The position numbers and the translations under genes are program-made. Source: Nocardioidaceae bacterium SCSIO 66511 (GTDB taxonomy: Bacteria > Actinomycetota > Actinomycetes > Propionibacteriales > Nocardioidaceae). Taken from it: a stretch of DNA of 64,000 nt. Under the pieces are notes generated by a model. It had not been told where the DNA came from, ran no database searches, and was given only the letters and a program-made list of their open reading frames with translations. The stretch lies in assembly GCA_023100825.1 (NCBI GenBank), contig CP095846.1, positions 2,914,001 through 2,978,000 of the forward strand, read 5' to 3'. Below, piece after piece: positions 16,855 through 24,992 of this stretch (position 1 is its first letter; each line of letters opens with the position of its first letter).

Positions 16855-17811
16855 TCAGACCTCGGGGCTGTAGTGACGTGGGTCGTCGCGGTGTTCGGGC
16901 GGCGGTAGGTTGCGGCGCGGCGTCTGCACGAGTGGCGCACCGGCCGGCCGGCGTCCGGCGGCCATGTCCATGCCCGCGCGGGCGCGCGGATGCTTGCGGT
17001 AGCGAGCAGGAACCAGACCGAACGCGGCGTTCACCGCCTTGCCGACGCGACGGTGGCGCCGCGCATCGCGTTCGGTCCAGTCGAACCCCAGCAACTCGCG
17101 TACGGCATCGTCGTACATGCCCACCGTCAGCCAGACGAAGGAACGCTCGATCAGCGGGCGTACGCGCACCCAGACCGCGCGGGGAAGCCACGGCAGGAAC
17201 GGCGGTACGTCGAGCGTCGACAGGTCGAGAACATCGCGGGTCGCCTTGTTGTCTTCGAGTACGTCGGTGCACATGTGCTTCCAGTACGTCTGGAAGTCCT
17301 CCCACGACTCGGGAACCGGCCGCATGCTCATGCCGTAGAGGCGATACCACTGCACGTGCTCGTCGAAGAGCCGACGCTTCTCGTCCTCGCTGATGCCGCC
17401 GATGAAGTTCTCGGCCGTCACGATCGTGCCCATGAAGAACGTCGCGTGCGCCCAGTAGAACGTCTCCGGATCGAGCGCGTGGTAGCGACGCCCTTGGCTG
17501 TCGACGCCCTTGATCTCGTTGTGGTACGCGCGTACCTCCGCAGCCGTCTCGGCGGCCCGGTCGCCGTCGAAGACCACGCCGCCGATCGGGTAGAGCGACC
17601 GCAGCAGCCGCTGCCAGCGCTCCTCGAAGAACCGCGAGTGTTGCTCTACGCCGGCGCCAAGGCCCGGATGCATGTTCTGCATGGAGCCGGCCCAAAGTCC
17701 ATGGAGCAATCCGCGCCAGTCGCCGAAGTACCGCCAGGTGAGCGATTCGGGGCCGAGCGGGCATGCGGCACCTTGCCGGCTCGTATCGCTGCTGGCAGAG
17801 TGACAACGCAC
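16855..17811 (-). CDS. oxygenase MpaB family protein (DUF2236)
   Basis: A 318-residue member of the DUF2236/MpaB-like family, proteins that bind haem-b and may act as oxygenases. Family features are PLGPESLTWRYFGDWRGLLH near the N-terminus, then QNMHPGLGAGVEQHS, YWAHATFFMGTIVTAENF, EHVQWYRLYGMSMRPVPESW and WLTVGMYDDAVRELLGFDW. The start is a GTG at 17811 that lies inside a 26-bp palindrome, so the transcript may be very short-leadered. It is divergent from a TetR gene that probably represses it. Substrate unknown. Confidence 0.88.
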   Translation of the reverse strand: MRCHSASSDTSRQGAACPLGPESLTWRYFGDWRGLLHGLWAGSMQNMHPGLGAGVEQHSRFFEERWQRLLRSLYPIGGVVFDGDRAAETAAEVRAYHNEIKGVDSQGRRYHALDPETFYWAHATFFMGTIVTAENFIGGISEDEKRRLFDEHVQWYRLYGMSMRPVPESWEDFQTYWKHMCTDVLEDNKATRDVLDLSTLDVPPFLPWLPRAVWVRVRPLIERSFVWLTVGMYDDAVRELLGFDWTERDARRHRRVGKAVNAAFGLVPARYRKHPRARAGMDMAAGRRPAGAPLVQTPRRNLPPPEHRDDPRHYSPEV

Positions 17812-17822
17812 GTTGTCACTCT
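17797..17822. promoter_or_regulatory. TetR operator between DUF2236 and TetR genes
   Basis: A perfect palindrome: the 12-base arm AGAGTGACAACG (17797-17808) and its exact complement (17811-17822) flank a 2-base centre. It overlaps the GTG start of the DUF2236 oxygenase and lies 38 bp before the TetR ATG, the expected position for an autoregulatory TetR operator. Confidence 0.8.
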
Positions 17823-17859
17823 AGGCTGTCAGACGACACCGGTCAACGAGAGGAACGCA

Positions 17860-18468
17860 ATGGTCGACGGCTCCGGATCTTGGGCTGGTTCCTCGCTGGC
17901 CGACCGGCGCGCTGCCCGGCGCGAGGCCCTTCTCAGCGCCGGCGTCGCGGCGCTCGGCGCGGCCGACGCGCGGCCCGTCACCGTACGTGGCGTGTGCCGC
18001 GCGGCGGAACTGACCGAACGCCACTTCTACGAGGCGTTCGGCGACCGCGACTCGTTCGTACGCGCGGTGTACGACCGGGTCGCAGCCCATGCCGGGCGTA
18101 CGGTCGCCGCCGCGGCAGACACCGCAACCTCAGACGTACGCGCAGCCCGAGCGTCCGTCGAGGCATTCATCGCGCTGATGTTGGACGAGCCCACAGTCGG
18201 GCGCGTACTGCTGCTCTCGCCGACGACGGAGCCGGCGCTCAGCGCACGAGGAACCGCGCGAGCGCTGGAGTTCGTCGCCCTGGTACGTGCTCGGCTACCC
18301 GCCGCGAGTCAGTCGGGCGACGCCGGGCTCGCCGCGGTGGCCATCGTCGGAGCGTTGTCCGGACTGCTGATGGCGTACCTCGCGGGCTCCGTGCAGGCCG
18401 ACCGCGCCGCGTTCACCCAGCACTGCGTCGACGTCGTGCTGACGCTCGGGGCCGGACCGGGGAGCTAG
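17860..18468 (+). CDS. TetR-family transcriptional regulator
   Basis: A 202-residue repressor. The HTH is near residues 14-62: RRAARREALLSAGVAALGAA, then VTVRGVCRAAELTERHFYEA and FGDRDSFVRAVYD. The ligand domain is typical in size but not recognisable further. ATG at 17860 follows GAGAGGA. It is divergent from the DUF2236 oxygenase with a 26-bp palindrome between them, so it most likely represses both. Its stop overlaps by four bases the stop of the convergent lipoprotein gene. Confidence 0.88.
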   Translation: MVDGSGSWAGSSLADRRAARREALLSAGVAALGAADARPVTVRGVCRAAELTERHFYEAFGDRDSFVRAVYDRVAAHAGRTVAAAADTATSDVRAARASVEAFIALMLDEPTVGRVLLLSPTTEPALSARGTARALEFVALVRARLPAASQSGDAGLAAVAIVGALSGLLMAYLAGSVQADRAAFTQHCVDVVLTLGAGPGS

Positions 18469-19016
18469 AACTTCTCCTTCATCCCGACGACCTCCCAGCC
18501 GTTGTCGCCGCGGTCGAGTTCGAGCGTCCAGATGTAGGTCTCCGGGCGTAATGGTTGCGACTTGGCGTTCTTGCTCATCTTGAACGTGGTCGACGTATCG
18601 GCTTTCACCTTCGCGACGGCCTGTGCGGTCGAGTCGTCCTGCATCGTCGCCTCGACGTTCATCAGCTTGTAGAACTGGCCGTCGACCGATCCGCCGTTGT
18701 CGTAGATGTCGTCGTACGTCGCGGGGTACTGCTGGCAGCTCGAGCATTTCGCAACGAGATCGTGCAACGCCTTGGTCTCGCCCGTGTCGCCCGCCCGGTT
18801 GACCATCTGCACGAATCGGCGGGCGTACGCCTCGGCGCCCGCCACATCGGGGTTCTCTGACCCGTCCGAGATGCCCGAGTCGCCGTCGCTCGAGGCGGAC
18901 TCGCTCGTCGACGGGCTCTTGTCCGGCTCATCGGACGACCCGGAGTCGTCGCTGCAGCCGACGGCGAGGACAGTCACGGCCGCCACGGCGGCCACAGTGC
19001 GGAGTTGGCGACGCAT
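18465..19016 (-). CDS. lipoprotein, DUF6318-like
   Basis: A 183-residue lipoprotein. The signal is MRRQLRTVAAVAAVTVLAVG followed by the lipobox Cys (LAVG-C, residue 21), then a Ser/Asp/Glu-rich linker to about residue 65. The mature domain, AEAYARRFVQMVNRAGDTGE, KALHDLVAKCSSCQQYP, and a C-terminal WTLELDRGDNGWEVVGM, matches the NTF2-like layout of DUF6318 proteins, including the C-x2-C pair. The ATG at 19016 gives the complete signal; longer in-frame starts do not. Function unknown; anchored outside the membrane. Confidence 0.82.
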   Translation of the reverse strand: MRRQLRTVAAVAAVTVLAVGCSDDSGSSDEPDKSPSTSESASSDGDSGISDGSENPDVAGAEAYARRFVQMVNRAGDTGETKALHDLVAKCSSCQQYPATYDDIYDNGGSVDGQFYKLMNVEATMQDDSTAQAVAKVKADTSTTFKMSKNAKSQPLRPETYIWTLELDRGDNGWEVVGMKEKF

Positions 19017-19130
19017 ACCCGAGCCCTTCCCTTCGTCGGTTGTCCACCGTAACGCCGAGGAGACGCGACGCCCACGACCGGGATCGCGCGTCGCGGTGCG
19101 CGCCGCACCGCGTACGTGCAAGAGTTGCGC

Positions 19131-20006
19131 ATGCCCAGTGGTAACAACCACCTCGAGCTCGACGGCGTACGCGTGCGGCTCAGCAACCTCGACAAGGTGC
19201 TGTATCCCGACGACGGCACCACGAAGTACGACGTGATCCAGCACTACCTCACGGTCGCGGACGTCATCCTGCCCCAGCTGGCGGGGCGTCCGGCCACCCG
19301 CAAACGCTGGCCGGACGGCGTCGAGAGCAAGCCGTTCTTCGAGAAGAACCTCCCTCGTGGCACTCCGGAGTGGGTACGACGCATAGAGATCGACTCACCG
19401 GGCAGCAGTAAGGACCGTACGCATGTGACGTACCCGATCATCGAGAACCGCGCCGGTCTCGCCTGGGTCGCGAATCTTGCCGCCCTTGAGCTGCACACTC
19501 CGCAGTGGTCGATCGGGCCACGCGATGGCATCCGCGATGCCGACCGCCTGGTCATCGACCTCGACCCGGGCCCGCCCGCAGGCCTGCCCGAATGCGTCGA
19601 GGTCGCGCAGCTGATCCGCGAGCGCCTCGCCGACGACGACCTGGACGCCGTGCCGGTGACCAGTGGTAGCAAGGGCATGCAGCTGTACGCTCCGCTGCCG
19701 AAGCGTCGACCGCCGATGGAGTTGCGCGACTACGCGTACGAGCTGGCGACCTCGCTGGAGAGCGACCATCCGGACCTCGTCGTCTCGAATATGAAGAAGG
19801 CGCAGCGCGGCGGCAAGATCCTGCTGGACTGGAGCCAGAACAACCCGGCGAAGACCACCATCACGCCGTACTCGCTGCGCGGGCGTACGCGATCTTGGGT
19901 GGCGACTCCCCGCTCGTGGGACGAGCTCGACGAGAACCTCCAGCAGGTGCACCGCACCGAGATCCCCGACCGTCTGGACACGTACGGCGACCTGATGCCC
20001 ACGTAG
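19131..20006 (+). CDS. stand-alone LigD-type primase-polymerase domain
   Basis: A 291-residue archaeo-eukaryotic primase-like polymerase (PolDom) as in the LigD non-homologous end-joining protein, without ligase or nuclease domains. Family motifs: SNLDKVLYPDDGTTKYDVIQ, the catalytic DLDPGPPAG (two Asp), VTSGSKGMQLYAPLP, GKILLDWSQNNPAKTTITPY (third Asp) and SLRGRTRSWVATPRSWDEL. The family usually reads SGSKGLHLY, so the histidine is glutamine here. A GTG 15 bases upstream is an alternative start. No Ku gene is in the window. It may serve gap filling in end joining or base-excision repair. Confidence 0.9.
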   Translation: MPSGNNHLELDGVRVRLSNLDKVLYPDDGTTKYDVIQHYLTVADVILPQLAGRPATRKRWPDGVESKPFFEKNLPRGTPEWVRRIEIDSPGSSKDRTHVTYPIIENRAGLAWVANLAALELHTPQWSIGPRDGIRDADRLVIDLDPGPPAGLPECVEVAQLIRERLADDDLDAVPVTSGSKGMQLYAPLPKRRPPMELRDYAYELATSLESDHPDLVVSNMKKAQRGGKILLDWSQNNPAKTTITPYSLRGRTRSWVATPRSWDELDENLQQVHRTEIPDRLDTYGDLMPT

Positions 20007-20020
20007 CCCCGCCTGCCCAC

Positions 20021-20095
20021 CCACCCCGCTGGGCCGCACGTTTCAGCCCCGAATCGGGCGAATTTGGGGCTGAAACGTGCGGCCCAGCGGGGTGG
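20021..20095. terminator. long palindrome between convergent genes (copy 2)
   Basis: Perfect 30-base arms (20021-20050 and 20066-20095) enclose a 15-base loop. The arm core GCCGCACGTTTCAGCCCC is the same as at 2753-2821. It lies between the LigD-polymerase stop and the stop of the convergent TetR gene and reaches that gene's end, as expected for a bidirectional terminator. Confidence 0.8.
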
Positions 20096-20725
20096 TCAGA
20101 CAGACTTCCAGTCCTTGAAGCCGATGGCGATCACCCGCATCTGGCGCTTCGCCTGCTCGGCGACCTGCCGCTCGAGGTCGGGCCTGCCCGGCGGCACCTC
20201 GATGATCTCCTCGGCCGTGCCCACCATGTTGTTCACGAACAGCTTCGAGACCATCTGGACATCGGCCGGCGTCCACGCCTCGATGTACGGGAAGCGGGCG
20301 AGATCGACGGCGAGCTCGCTCACGAACAGGTCGAGCTCATGGCGGATCGCATCGCGAATCTCCTGCACTCCCCCGAACCGCTCCCGGGCGATGAAGGCGA
20401 AGTGCTCGGGACGCTCCTTGACGACCCGCACGATGATCTCGGCCGATCTCGCGATGACGTCCTCGTACGTACGCGGGTCCTGGCGCGCCTCGCGGATCAT
20501 GGCGCGAAGGGTCTCGAACGACTCCCCGACCAATGCCAGTCCGAGCTCGTTCATGCTCGCGAAATGCCGATAGAACGCGGTCGGCACGATGCCGGACGCA
20601 CGCGTCACCTGGCGGAGGCTGAGGCCGCCGAACCCGTACTCGCCGGTGAGCTCGAGCGCAGCATCCACGATCGCGCGGTGCGTATGCTCCTTCTGCTCCT
20701 GGCGGCTGCGCATGGCCGACACCAT
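20096..20725 (-). CDS. TetR-family regulator, probable DesT/FabR-like repressor of desaturase genes
   Basis: A 209-residue TetR protein. The HTH spans about residues 14-60: KEHTHRAIVDAALELTGEYG, then GLSLRQVTRASGIVPTAFYR and HFASMNELGLALV. The C-terminal part, ERPEHFAFIARERFGGVQEI and IEAWTPADVQMVSKLFVNNM, resembles the acyl-CoA-sensing DesT/FabR group. The start at 20725 (MVSAMRSRQEQ) is chosen from the normal N-terminus; upstream frame residues look non-coding. It is divergent from the reductase-desaturase pair, with a DesT-type palindrome in between. Confidence 0.85.
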   Translation of the reverse strand: MVSAMRSRQEQKEHTHRAIVDAALELTGEYGFGGLSLRQVTRASGIVPTAFYRHFASMNELGLALVGESFETLRAMIREARQDPRTYEDVIARSAEIIVRVVKERPEHFAFIARERFGGVQEIRDAIRHELDLFVSELAVDLARFPYIEAWTPADVQMVSKLFVNNMVGTAEEIIEVPPGRPDLERQVAEQAKRQMRVIAIGFKDWKSV

Positions 20726-20830
20726 ATCGATCCCCGTCGTCTGGCTGACGTTGCTCAGTGACCGACGTGATCCGCCTCGCATTGGCCACCTGCCTGTTTG
20801 ACCACAGGCGATTCACTCGGCACTATTCTC

Positions 20831-20848
20831 AGTGTACAAATGTTCACT
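20831..20848. promoter_or_regulatory. DesT-type operator upstream of the desaturase operon
   Basis: AGTGTACAAATGTTCACT is an 18-bp palindrome with one mismatch (arms AGTGTACA and TGTTCACT). It resembles the AGTGAAC...GTTCACT type sites described for DesT/FabR repressors of unsaturated fatty acid synthesis. It ends 14 bases before the GTG of the reductase gene, just ahead of its Shine-Dalgarno, so a bound repressor would block transcription. Confidence 0.72.
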
Positions 20849-20862
20849 GTCGGAGGTGCATA

Positions 20863-21972
20863 GTGGCGCGAACCCGCTCGACGCGCGGAGTTGCCCGGCG
20901 CTTCCTCGCGTCCTCGTTCGTACACAGCCTGACGACGCCACACACCATCGACCGGTTCCTCGAGCACGTGCACCCGATGCTCGCCGTACACGAGGTACGC
21001 GCCCGGGTCATCGAGGTACGCCACGAGACCGGGCTCGCCAGCACGGTCGTACTCGAGCCGAACGACGCGTGGGACCACTTCCTGCCCGGCCAGCACGTCC
21101 AGTTCGGCGTCGAGGTCGACGGCAAACGCCGGGTCCGCTGCTTCTCCGTTTCGAGTTCGGCGTACCGCGACGACGGGCGCTTCAGCGTCACGGTCAAGGT
21201 GCACCCCGACGGGTACGTATCGCAGTTCCTGCGTAACGAGCTCCGAGCGGGCATGCTCGTGCACCTCTCGCCCGCCGAGGGCGAGTTCGTGCTGCCCGAG
21301 ACCGTGCCCGACAACCTGCTGCTGGTGAGCGGCGGCAGCGGCATCACCCCGGTCATGTCGATGCTGCGCAGTCTGTGCGACGGCGGACACCGGCGCCCGG
21401 TGACGTTCCTGCACTACGCGCGTACGCGCGACGACGAGATCTTCGCCGCCGAGCTCGACGAGATCGAAGCGAGCCACCCGTGGGTACGCATGGTGCGCGT
21501 CTACACCCGCGACCCCCGCGGCGGCGACATCGAGGGCCGCTTCACCATCGACCACCTCAAGCACCTCGGCCATGATCCGACCGAGTCGCCGACCTACGTC
21601 TGCGGCCCCGCAGGCCTGATCGCCTCCGTGCGTGACACCTACGCCGAGGCGGGCGCCGACGAGCAGCTCCGCCTGGAGTACTTCAAGGTGCCCAAGATCG
21701 ATCTCAACGCCGCCGACGCGACCGGCACTCTCACCCTCGACGACACCGGACGCGACGTCGACAACGACGGCAACACCATCCTCGAGCAGGCAGAGGCCGC
21801 CGGCCTGACGCCGGAGTTCGGCTGCCGGATGGGCGTCTGCCACAAATGCACGACTCGAAAGAAGTTCGGCGCCGTACGCAATGTGATCTCGGGAGAGGTG
21901 CGCGCCGACACCGACGAAGAGATCACCATCTGCAACAACGTCCCCGTGGGCGACGTCTCCGTGGCGCTCTGA
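20863..21972 (+). CDS. ferredoxin reductase, desaturase electron donor
   Basis: A 369-residue FAD/NAD(P)H and 2Fe-2S oxidoreductase. The FAD domain holds RVRCFSVSSSAYRDDGRFSV (RxYS-like), the NAD domain LLLVSGGSGITPVMSMLRSL and YVCGPAGLI, and the C-terminal plant-type ferredoxin domain the cluster EFGCRMGVCHKCTTRKK with a last Cys in ITICNN. It resembles M. tuberculosis Rv3230c, which supplies electrons to stearoyl-CoA desaturase DesA3. The GTG at 20863 is supported by GGAGG at 20852-20856. The desaturase gene follows 43 bp downstream, almost certainly in the same operon. Confidence 0.9.
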   Translation: MARTRSTRGVARRFLASSFVHSLTTPHTIDRFLEHVHPMLAVHEVRARVIEVRHETGLASTVVLEPNDAWDHFLPGQHVQFGVEVDGKRRVRCFSVSSSAYRDDGRFSVTVKVHPDGYVSQFLRNELRAGMLVHLSPAEGEFVLPETVPDNLLLVSGGSGITPVMSMLRSLCDGGHRRPVTFLHYARTRDDEIFAAELDEIEASHPWVRMVRVYTRDPRGGDIEGRFTIDHLKHLGHDPTESPTYVCGPAGLIASVRDTYAEAGADEQLRLEYFKVPKIDLNAADATGTLTLDDTGRDVDNDGNTILEQAEAAGLTPEFGCRMGVCHKCTTRKKFGAVRNVISGEVRADTDEEITICNNVPVGDVSVAL

Positions 21973-22015
21973 CTCCCCGGCATCGCCACCGCCAACCACC
22001 ATCAGGAGCAATGAG

Positions 22016-23152
22016 ATGAGCCTCGCTACCGACCACAACATGGCGCCGGCCCCCTTGGTCGCCGACGACGACCGCCGCGCCACCATCGGCCTCGAGTACA
22101 TGACGTACGAGGAGCTCGAGGACTTCGGTCGTGAACTCGACGAGCTGCGCCAAGAGATCCTCGACGATCTCGGCCAGGAGGACGCCGACTACATCCGCCG
22201 GGTGATCAAGGTGCAGCGCGGCCTCGAGGTCGCGGGCCGCGGACTGCTGTACTTCCCGTTCATCCCGCCCCTGTGGCTACTGGGCGTCGGATCCCTGTCG
22301 TTGTCGAAGATCCTCGACAACATGGAGATCGGCCACAACGTCATGCACGGTCAGTACGACTGGATGAACGATCCGTCGCTGAACTCCAAGAAGTACGAAT
22401 GGGACATCGTCGACCCTGCGCACAACTGGCAGTACCAGCACAACTTCCTGCACCACACGTACACCAATATCCACGGCAAGGATCGCGACATCGGCTATGG
22501 CCTGATCCGCATCGACGAGGATCAGGAGTGGACGCCGTACTACTTGGGCAATCCGCTTTACGCGTTCGTGTTGATGTTCATCTTCGAGTACGGCGTGATG
22601 TTGCACGACCTCGACGTCGATCGCGCCAAGGAGGGCCACGAGACGTGGGCCGAGTTCCGTGAGCGCAACCGGCCGGCCCTGCGTAAGGCCATGCGCCAGC
22701 TGGCGAAGGACTACCTGATCTTCCCGGCACTTTCCGGGCCGTTCTTCCTCTCGACACTGGCCGGGAACGCGATCGCGAACGTCACGCGCAATGTCTGGGC
22801 GTTCTGCGTGATCTTCTGCGGGCATTTCCCCGCCGATGTCGAGACCTTCCAGCAGGAGGACGCAGAGAACGAGACCCGCGGACAGTGGTACCTGCGCCAG
22901 CTGCTCGGCTCGGCGAACATCTCCGGCTCCAAGTTGTTCCATCTGATGACCGGCAACCTGAGCCATCAGATCGAGCACCACATCTTCCCCGACATCCCGT
23001 CGCGGCGTTACCCCCAGGTCGCGGAAAAGGTGCGCGAGCTGTGCGAGCGTTACGGCCTGAAGTACAACACCGGACCGCTGTCCAAGCAGCTGGGCAGTGT
23101 TGCGAAGAAGATCGTGAAGCTCGCGCTCCCGCCGCGTAAGCAGCGCGCGTAA
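22016..23152 (+). CDS. membrane fatty acid desaturase
   Basis: A 378-residue integral-membrane acyl-CoA/acyl-lipid desaturase, DesA3-like. The three di-iron histidine boxes are visible: GHNVMHGQ (HxxxH), WQYQHNFLHHTYTN (HxxHH) and SHQIEHHIFP (HxxHH). Hydrophobic segments near GLLYFPFIPPLWLLGVGSLS and YLIFPALSGPFFLSTLAGNA are membrane-spanning. AGGAG lies seven bases before the ATG. With the preceding reductase it introduces a double bond, probably at delta-9, and so controls membrane fluidity; control by the divergent TetR gene is likely. Confidence 0.92.
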   Translation: MSLATDHNMAPAPLVADDDRRATIGLEYMTYEELEDFGRELDELRQEILDDLGQEDADYIRRVIKVQRGLEVAGRGLLYFPFIPPLWLLGVGSLSLSKILDNMEIGHNVMHGQYDWMNDPSLNSKKYEWDIVDPAHNWQYQHNFLHHTYTNIHGKDRDIGYGLIRIDEDQEWTPYYLGNPLYAFVLMFIFEYGVMLHDLDVDRAKEGHETWAEFRERNRPALRKAMRQLAKDYLIFPALSGPFFLSTLAGNAIANVTRNVWAFCVIFCGHFPADVETFQQEDAENETRGQWYLRQLLGSANISGSKLFHLMTGNLSHQIEHHIFPDIPSRRYPQVAEKVRELCERYGLKYNTGPLSKQLGSVAKKIVKLALPPRKQRA

Positions 23153-23164
23153 TCCGTCTTCGCG

Positions 23165-23223
23165 GAGTTCGCGGACTTTTCGGTGTTCTCGTCGCTCTGA
23201 GACACCCAAAAGTCCGCGAACTC
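23165..23223. terminator. long palindrome between convergent genes (copy 3 type)
   Basis: Arms at 23165-23186 and 23202-23223 pair over 22 bases with one mismatch around a 15-base loop. The arm reads GAGTTCGCGGACTTTT. Loop size equals that of the hairpins at 2753 and 20021, and TCCGCGAACT, part of this stem, also occurs in the loop of the first. It separates the desaturase from the convergent epimerase gene and ends two bases before the latter's stop. Confidence 0.75.
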
Positions 23224-23225
23224 TC

Positions 23226-24146
23226 TCAAGCCTGTGCCGTACGCCGACAGATCTCGCCCCACGGCGTCGGCTGCAGACCGAACCGCTCCTCGGCGGCCGA
23301 CGAGTCGAGTACGTACGGCCGGGTGAACATGTAGCTCATCTCCATCAGCTCATGCACCATCGCGTTGAACCGGCCCACCAACCGCATCGTGCGCATCGGG
23401 AACGGCTTGACCGCCACCGCCGGCCGCCCCGCGGCCGCCAGCACATCGGTGAGCGCTTCACGCTGGGTACGCGGGGCATTCGTCGGCGCATGCCACACCC
23501 GACCCCACGAATCTTCGTCGTCCGCGGCCGCGGCGAGCGTACGTGCCATGTCGAGCACGTCGGTCCAGGAGTGCGGAACGTCGGGGTCTCCGATCACGCG
23601 TGCGACTTTGCCGGCGAGCGCACTGGGGACGTTCCGTGACACGTGTCCGTTCTGGCCGACACCGACGCCCATGTAGTCCGATCCGCGTACCTCGACGGCG
23701 CGGATGTCACCCGCCTGATGCGCGGCGAGCGCATCCGACCACATCTGGGCGCGCAACCGGCCCTTCTTGTCGGTTGCAGCGTCGGGCATCCCCTCGACCA
23801 TGGGCACCTCGACCGGCCCGTACGGGTACAGGCTCGCGGCCGTCACGAGCACCGCGCCGGTCTTGCGTGCCGTGTCCAGAATCGACGATGCGAGCGGCGG
23901 CCACACCTCCTGCCAGCTGGTGTAGTCGCCAGGGTTGGCGCAGTTGTAGAGCGCGGCCGCGCCGTCGGCCGCGCTCACGAGCGAGCTCACCTCCGACGCG
24001 TCGGCGGCCACCAGCCGGATGCCCTCGCGCTGTGGTCCGCGGCCGGACCTGGTCACAACGGTCACCTGTTTGCCGGCCGTGGCCAGCAAGGTGGCCAGCT
24101 CGGTCCCGACGGGCCCGGCACCCACGATTACGTGCTTATCAGTCAT
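23226..24146 (-). CDS. NAD-dependent epimerase/dehydratase-like protein
   Basis: A 306-residue atypical short-chain dehydrogenase with an N-terminal Rossmann fold: HVIVGAGPVGTELATLLATA, followed by VTVVTRSGRG (nucleotide preference strand). ALYNCANPGDYTSWQEVWPP and TAASLYPYGPVEVPMVEGMP follow the NAD-dependent epimerase pattern with SLYPYG at the active-site Tyr region. The substrate is not predictable. It is divergent from a TetR gene, with two GAGCACTGCTC palindromes in the 116-bp gap. Confidence 0.82.
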   Translation of the reverse strand: MTDKHVIVGAGPVGTELATLLATAGKQVTVVTRSGRGPQREGIRLVAADASEVSSLVSAADGAAALYNCANPGDYTSWQEVWPPLASSILDTARKTGAVLVTAASLYPYGPVEVPMVEGMPDAATDKKGRLRAQMWSDALAAHQAGDIRAVEVRGSDYMGVGVGQNGHVSRNVPSALAGKVARVIGDPDVPHSWTDVLDMARTLAAAADDEDSWGRVWHAPTNAPRTQREALTDVLAAAGRPAVAVKPFPMRTMRLVGRFNAMVHELMEMSYMFTRPYVLDSSAAEERFGLQPTPWGEICRRTAQA

Positions 24147-24166
24147 CTCTGCTCCTCAGGAATTGG

Positions 24167-24228
24167 GAGAGCACTGCTCTCGTTTCAGAGCATGACACGC
24201 ATTGACAGAAAAAGCAAGAGCACTGCTC
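24167..24228. promoter_or_regulatory. paired TetR operators between epimerase and TetR genes
   Basis: GAGAGCACTGCTCTC (24167-24181) and GAGCACTGCTC (24218-24228) are perfect palindromes with the same core, 49 bp centre to centre. A further half-site, AGTGCTCA, begins at 24241. They lie in the divergent promoter region, so the TetR protein very probably represses itself and the epimerase. Confidence 0.8.
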
Positions 24229-24262
24229 ACTTTTCTTGTCAGTGCTCACATCGTGGGGCACC

Positions 24263-24979
24263 ATGGCAGCCATGAATGCGCCGTCCGCTCCTCGTACCGC
24301 CCGAGCGATCGCCCGCGAGCAGCTCACCCGGGCGATCCTCGACAGTGCCCGCCGGCAGCTCGCCGAGACCGGGCCGACGCAGCTCTCGTTGCGCGCAGTC
24401 GCACGCGAGCTCGGTATGGCGTCATCGGCGGTCTACCGCTACTTCTCCTCACGCGACGAGTTGCTCACCGCCTTGATCATCGAGGCGTACGACGAGCTCG
24501 GGGCCACGGTCGAACAGGCGGACGCCGGCGTGTCTCGCAGATCGTCGTACGCGCTGCGCTGGGAAGAGGCATGCAACGCCGTACGCGGATGGGCGATCGC
24601 GCACCCGCACGACTACGCGCTGCTCTACGGCAGTCCGGTCCCGGGCTACACGGCACCGGTCGACACCGTCACTCCGGCGTCACGGGTCACCCGCGTACTG
24701 ATCGGAATCATCATCGACGCCGCCGTCGCCGGCGTACACCCGGCCGCACCGCAGGCGCCCGTCTCCCGCCGCCTGCACGGTGCGATCTCCGGCCTCCGGG
24801 AGTTCTCCGAAGGCGCTCTTGACGACGCCTCGGTGCTCGCCCTCCTGCGCGCGTGGTCGGTCGTGATCGGCACCCTCACGCTCGAGCTGTTCGGGCACAT
24901 CGTCGGTGCCGTCGACGACTACGACGCGTACTTCGACCACGTCGTCAGACAACTCACCATCGAGCTGGGTCTGCGCTGA
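24263..24979 (+). CDS. TetR-family regulator with WHG-type C-terminal domain
   Basis: A 238-residue repressor. The HTH, about residues 18-65, reads REQLTRAILDSARRQLAETG, then LSLRAVARELGMASSAVYRY and FSSRDELLTALI. The C-terminal half has the WHG-type layout (AVRGWAIAHPHDYALLYGSP and HGAISGLREFSEGALDDASV). Start choice is uncertain: ATG at 24263 or 24272, or an upstream TTG at 24236. It is divergent from the epimerase gene and both probably respond to it through the GAGCACTGCTC sites. Ligand unknown. Confidence 0.87.
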   Translation: MAAMNAPSAPRTARAIAREQLTRAILDSARRQLAETGPTQLSLRAVARELGMASSAVYRYFSSRDELLTALIIEAYDELGATVEQADAGVSRRSSYALRWEEACNAVRGWAIAHPHDYALLYGSPVPGYTAPVDTVTPASRVTRVLIGIIIDAAVAGVHPAAPQAPVSRRLHGAISGLREFSEGALDDASVLALLRAWSVVIGTLTLELFGHIVGAVDDYDAYFDHVVRQLTIELGLR

Positions 24980-24992
24980 TACCGTTGGCCCC

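Noticed and set aside
16990-17859. Long frame upstream of the TetR gene on the plus strand
   Set aside because: It is antisense to the DUF2236 oxygenase, which has clear family motifs; TetR similarity starts at 17860.
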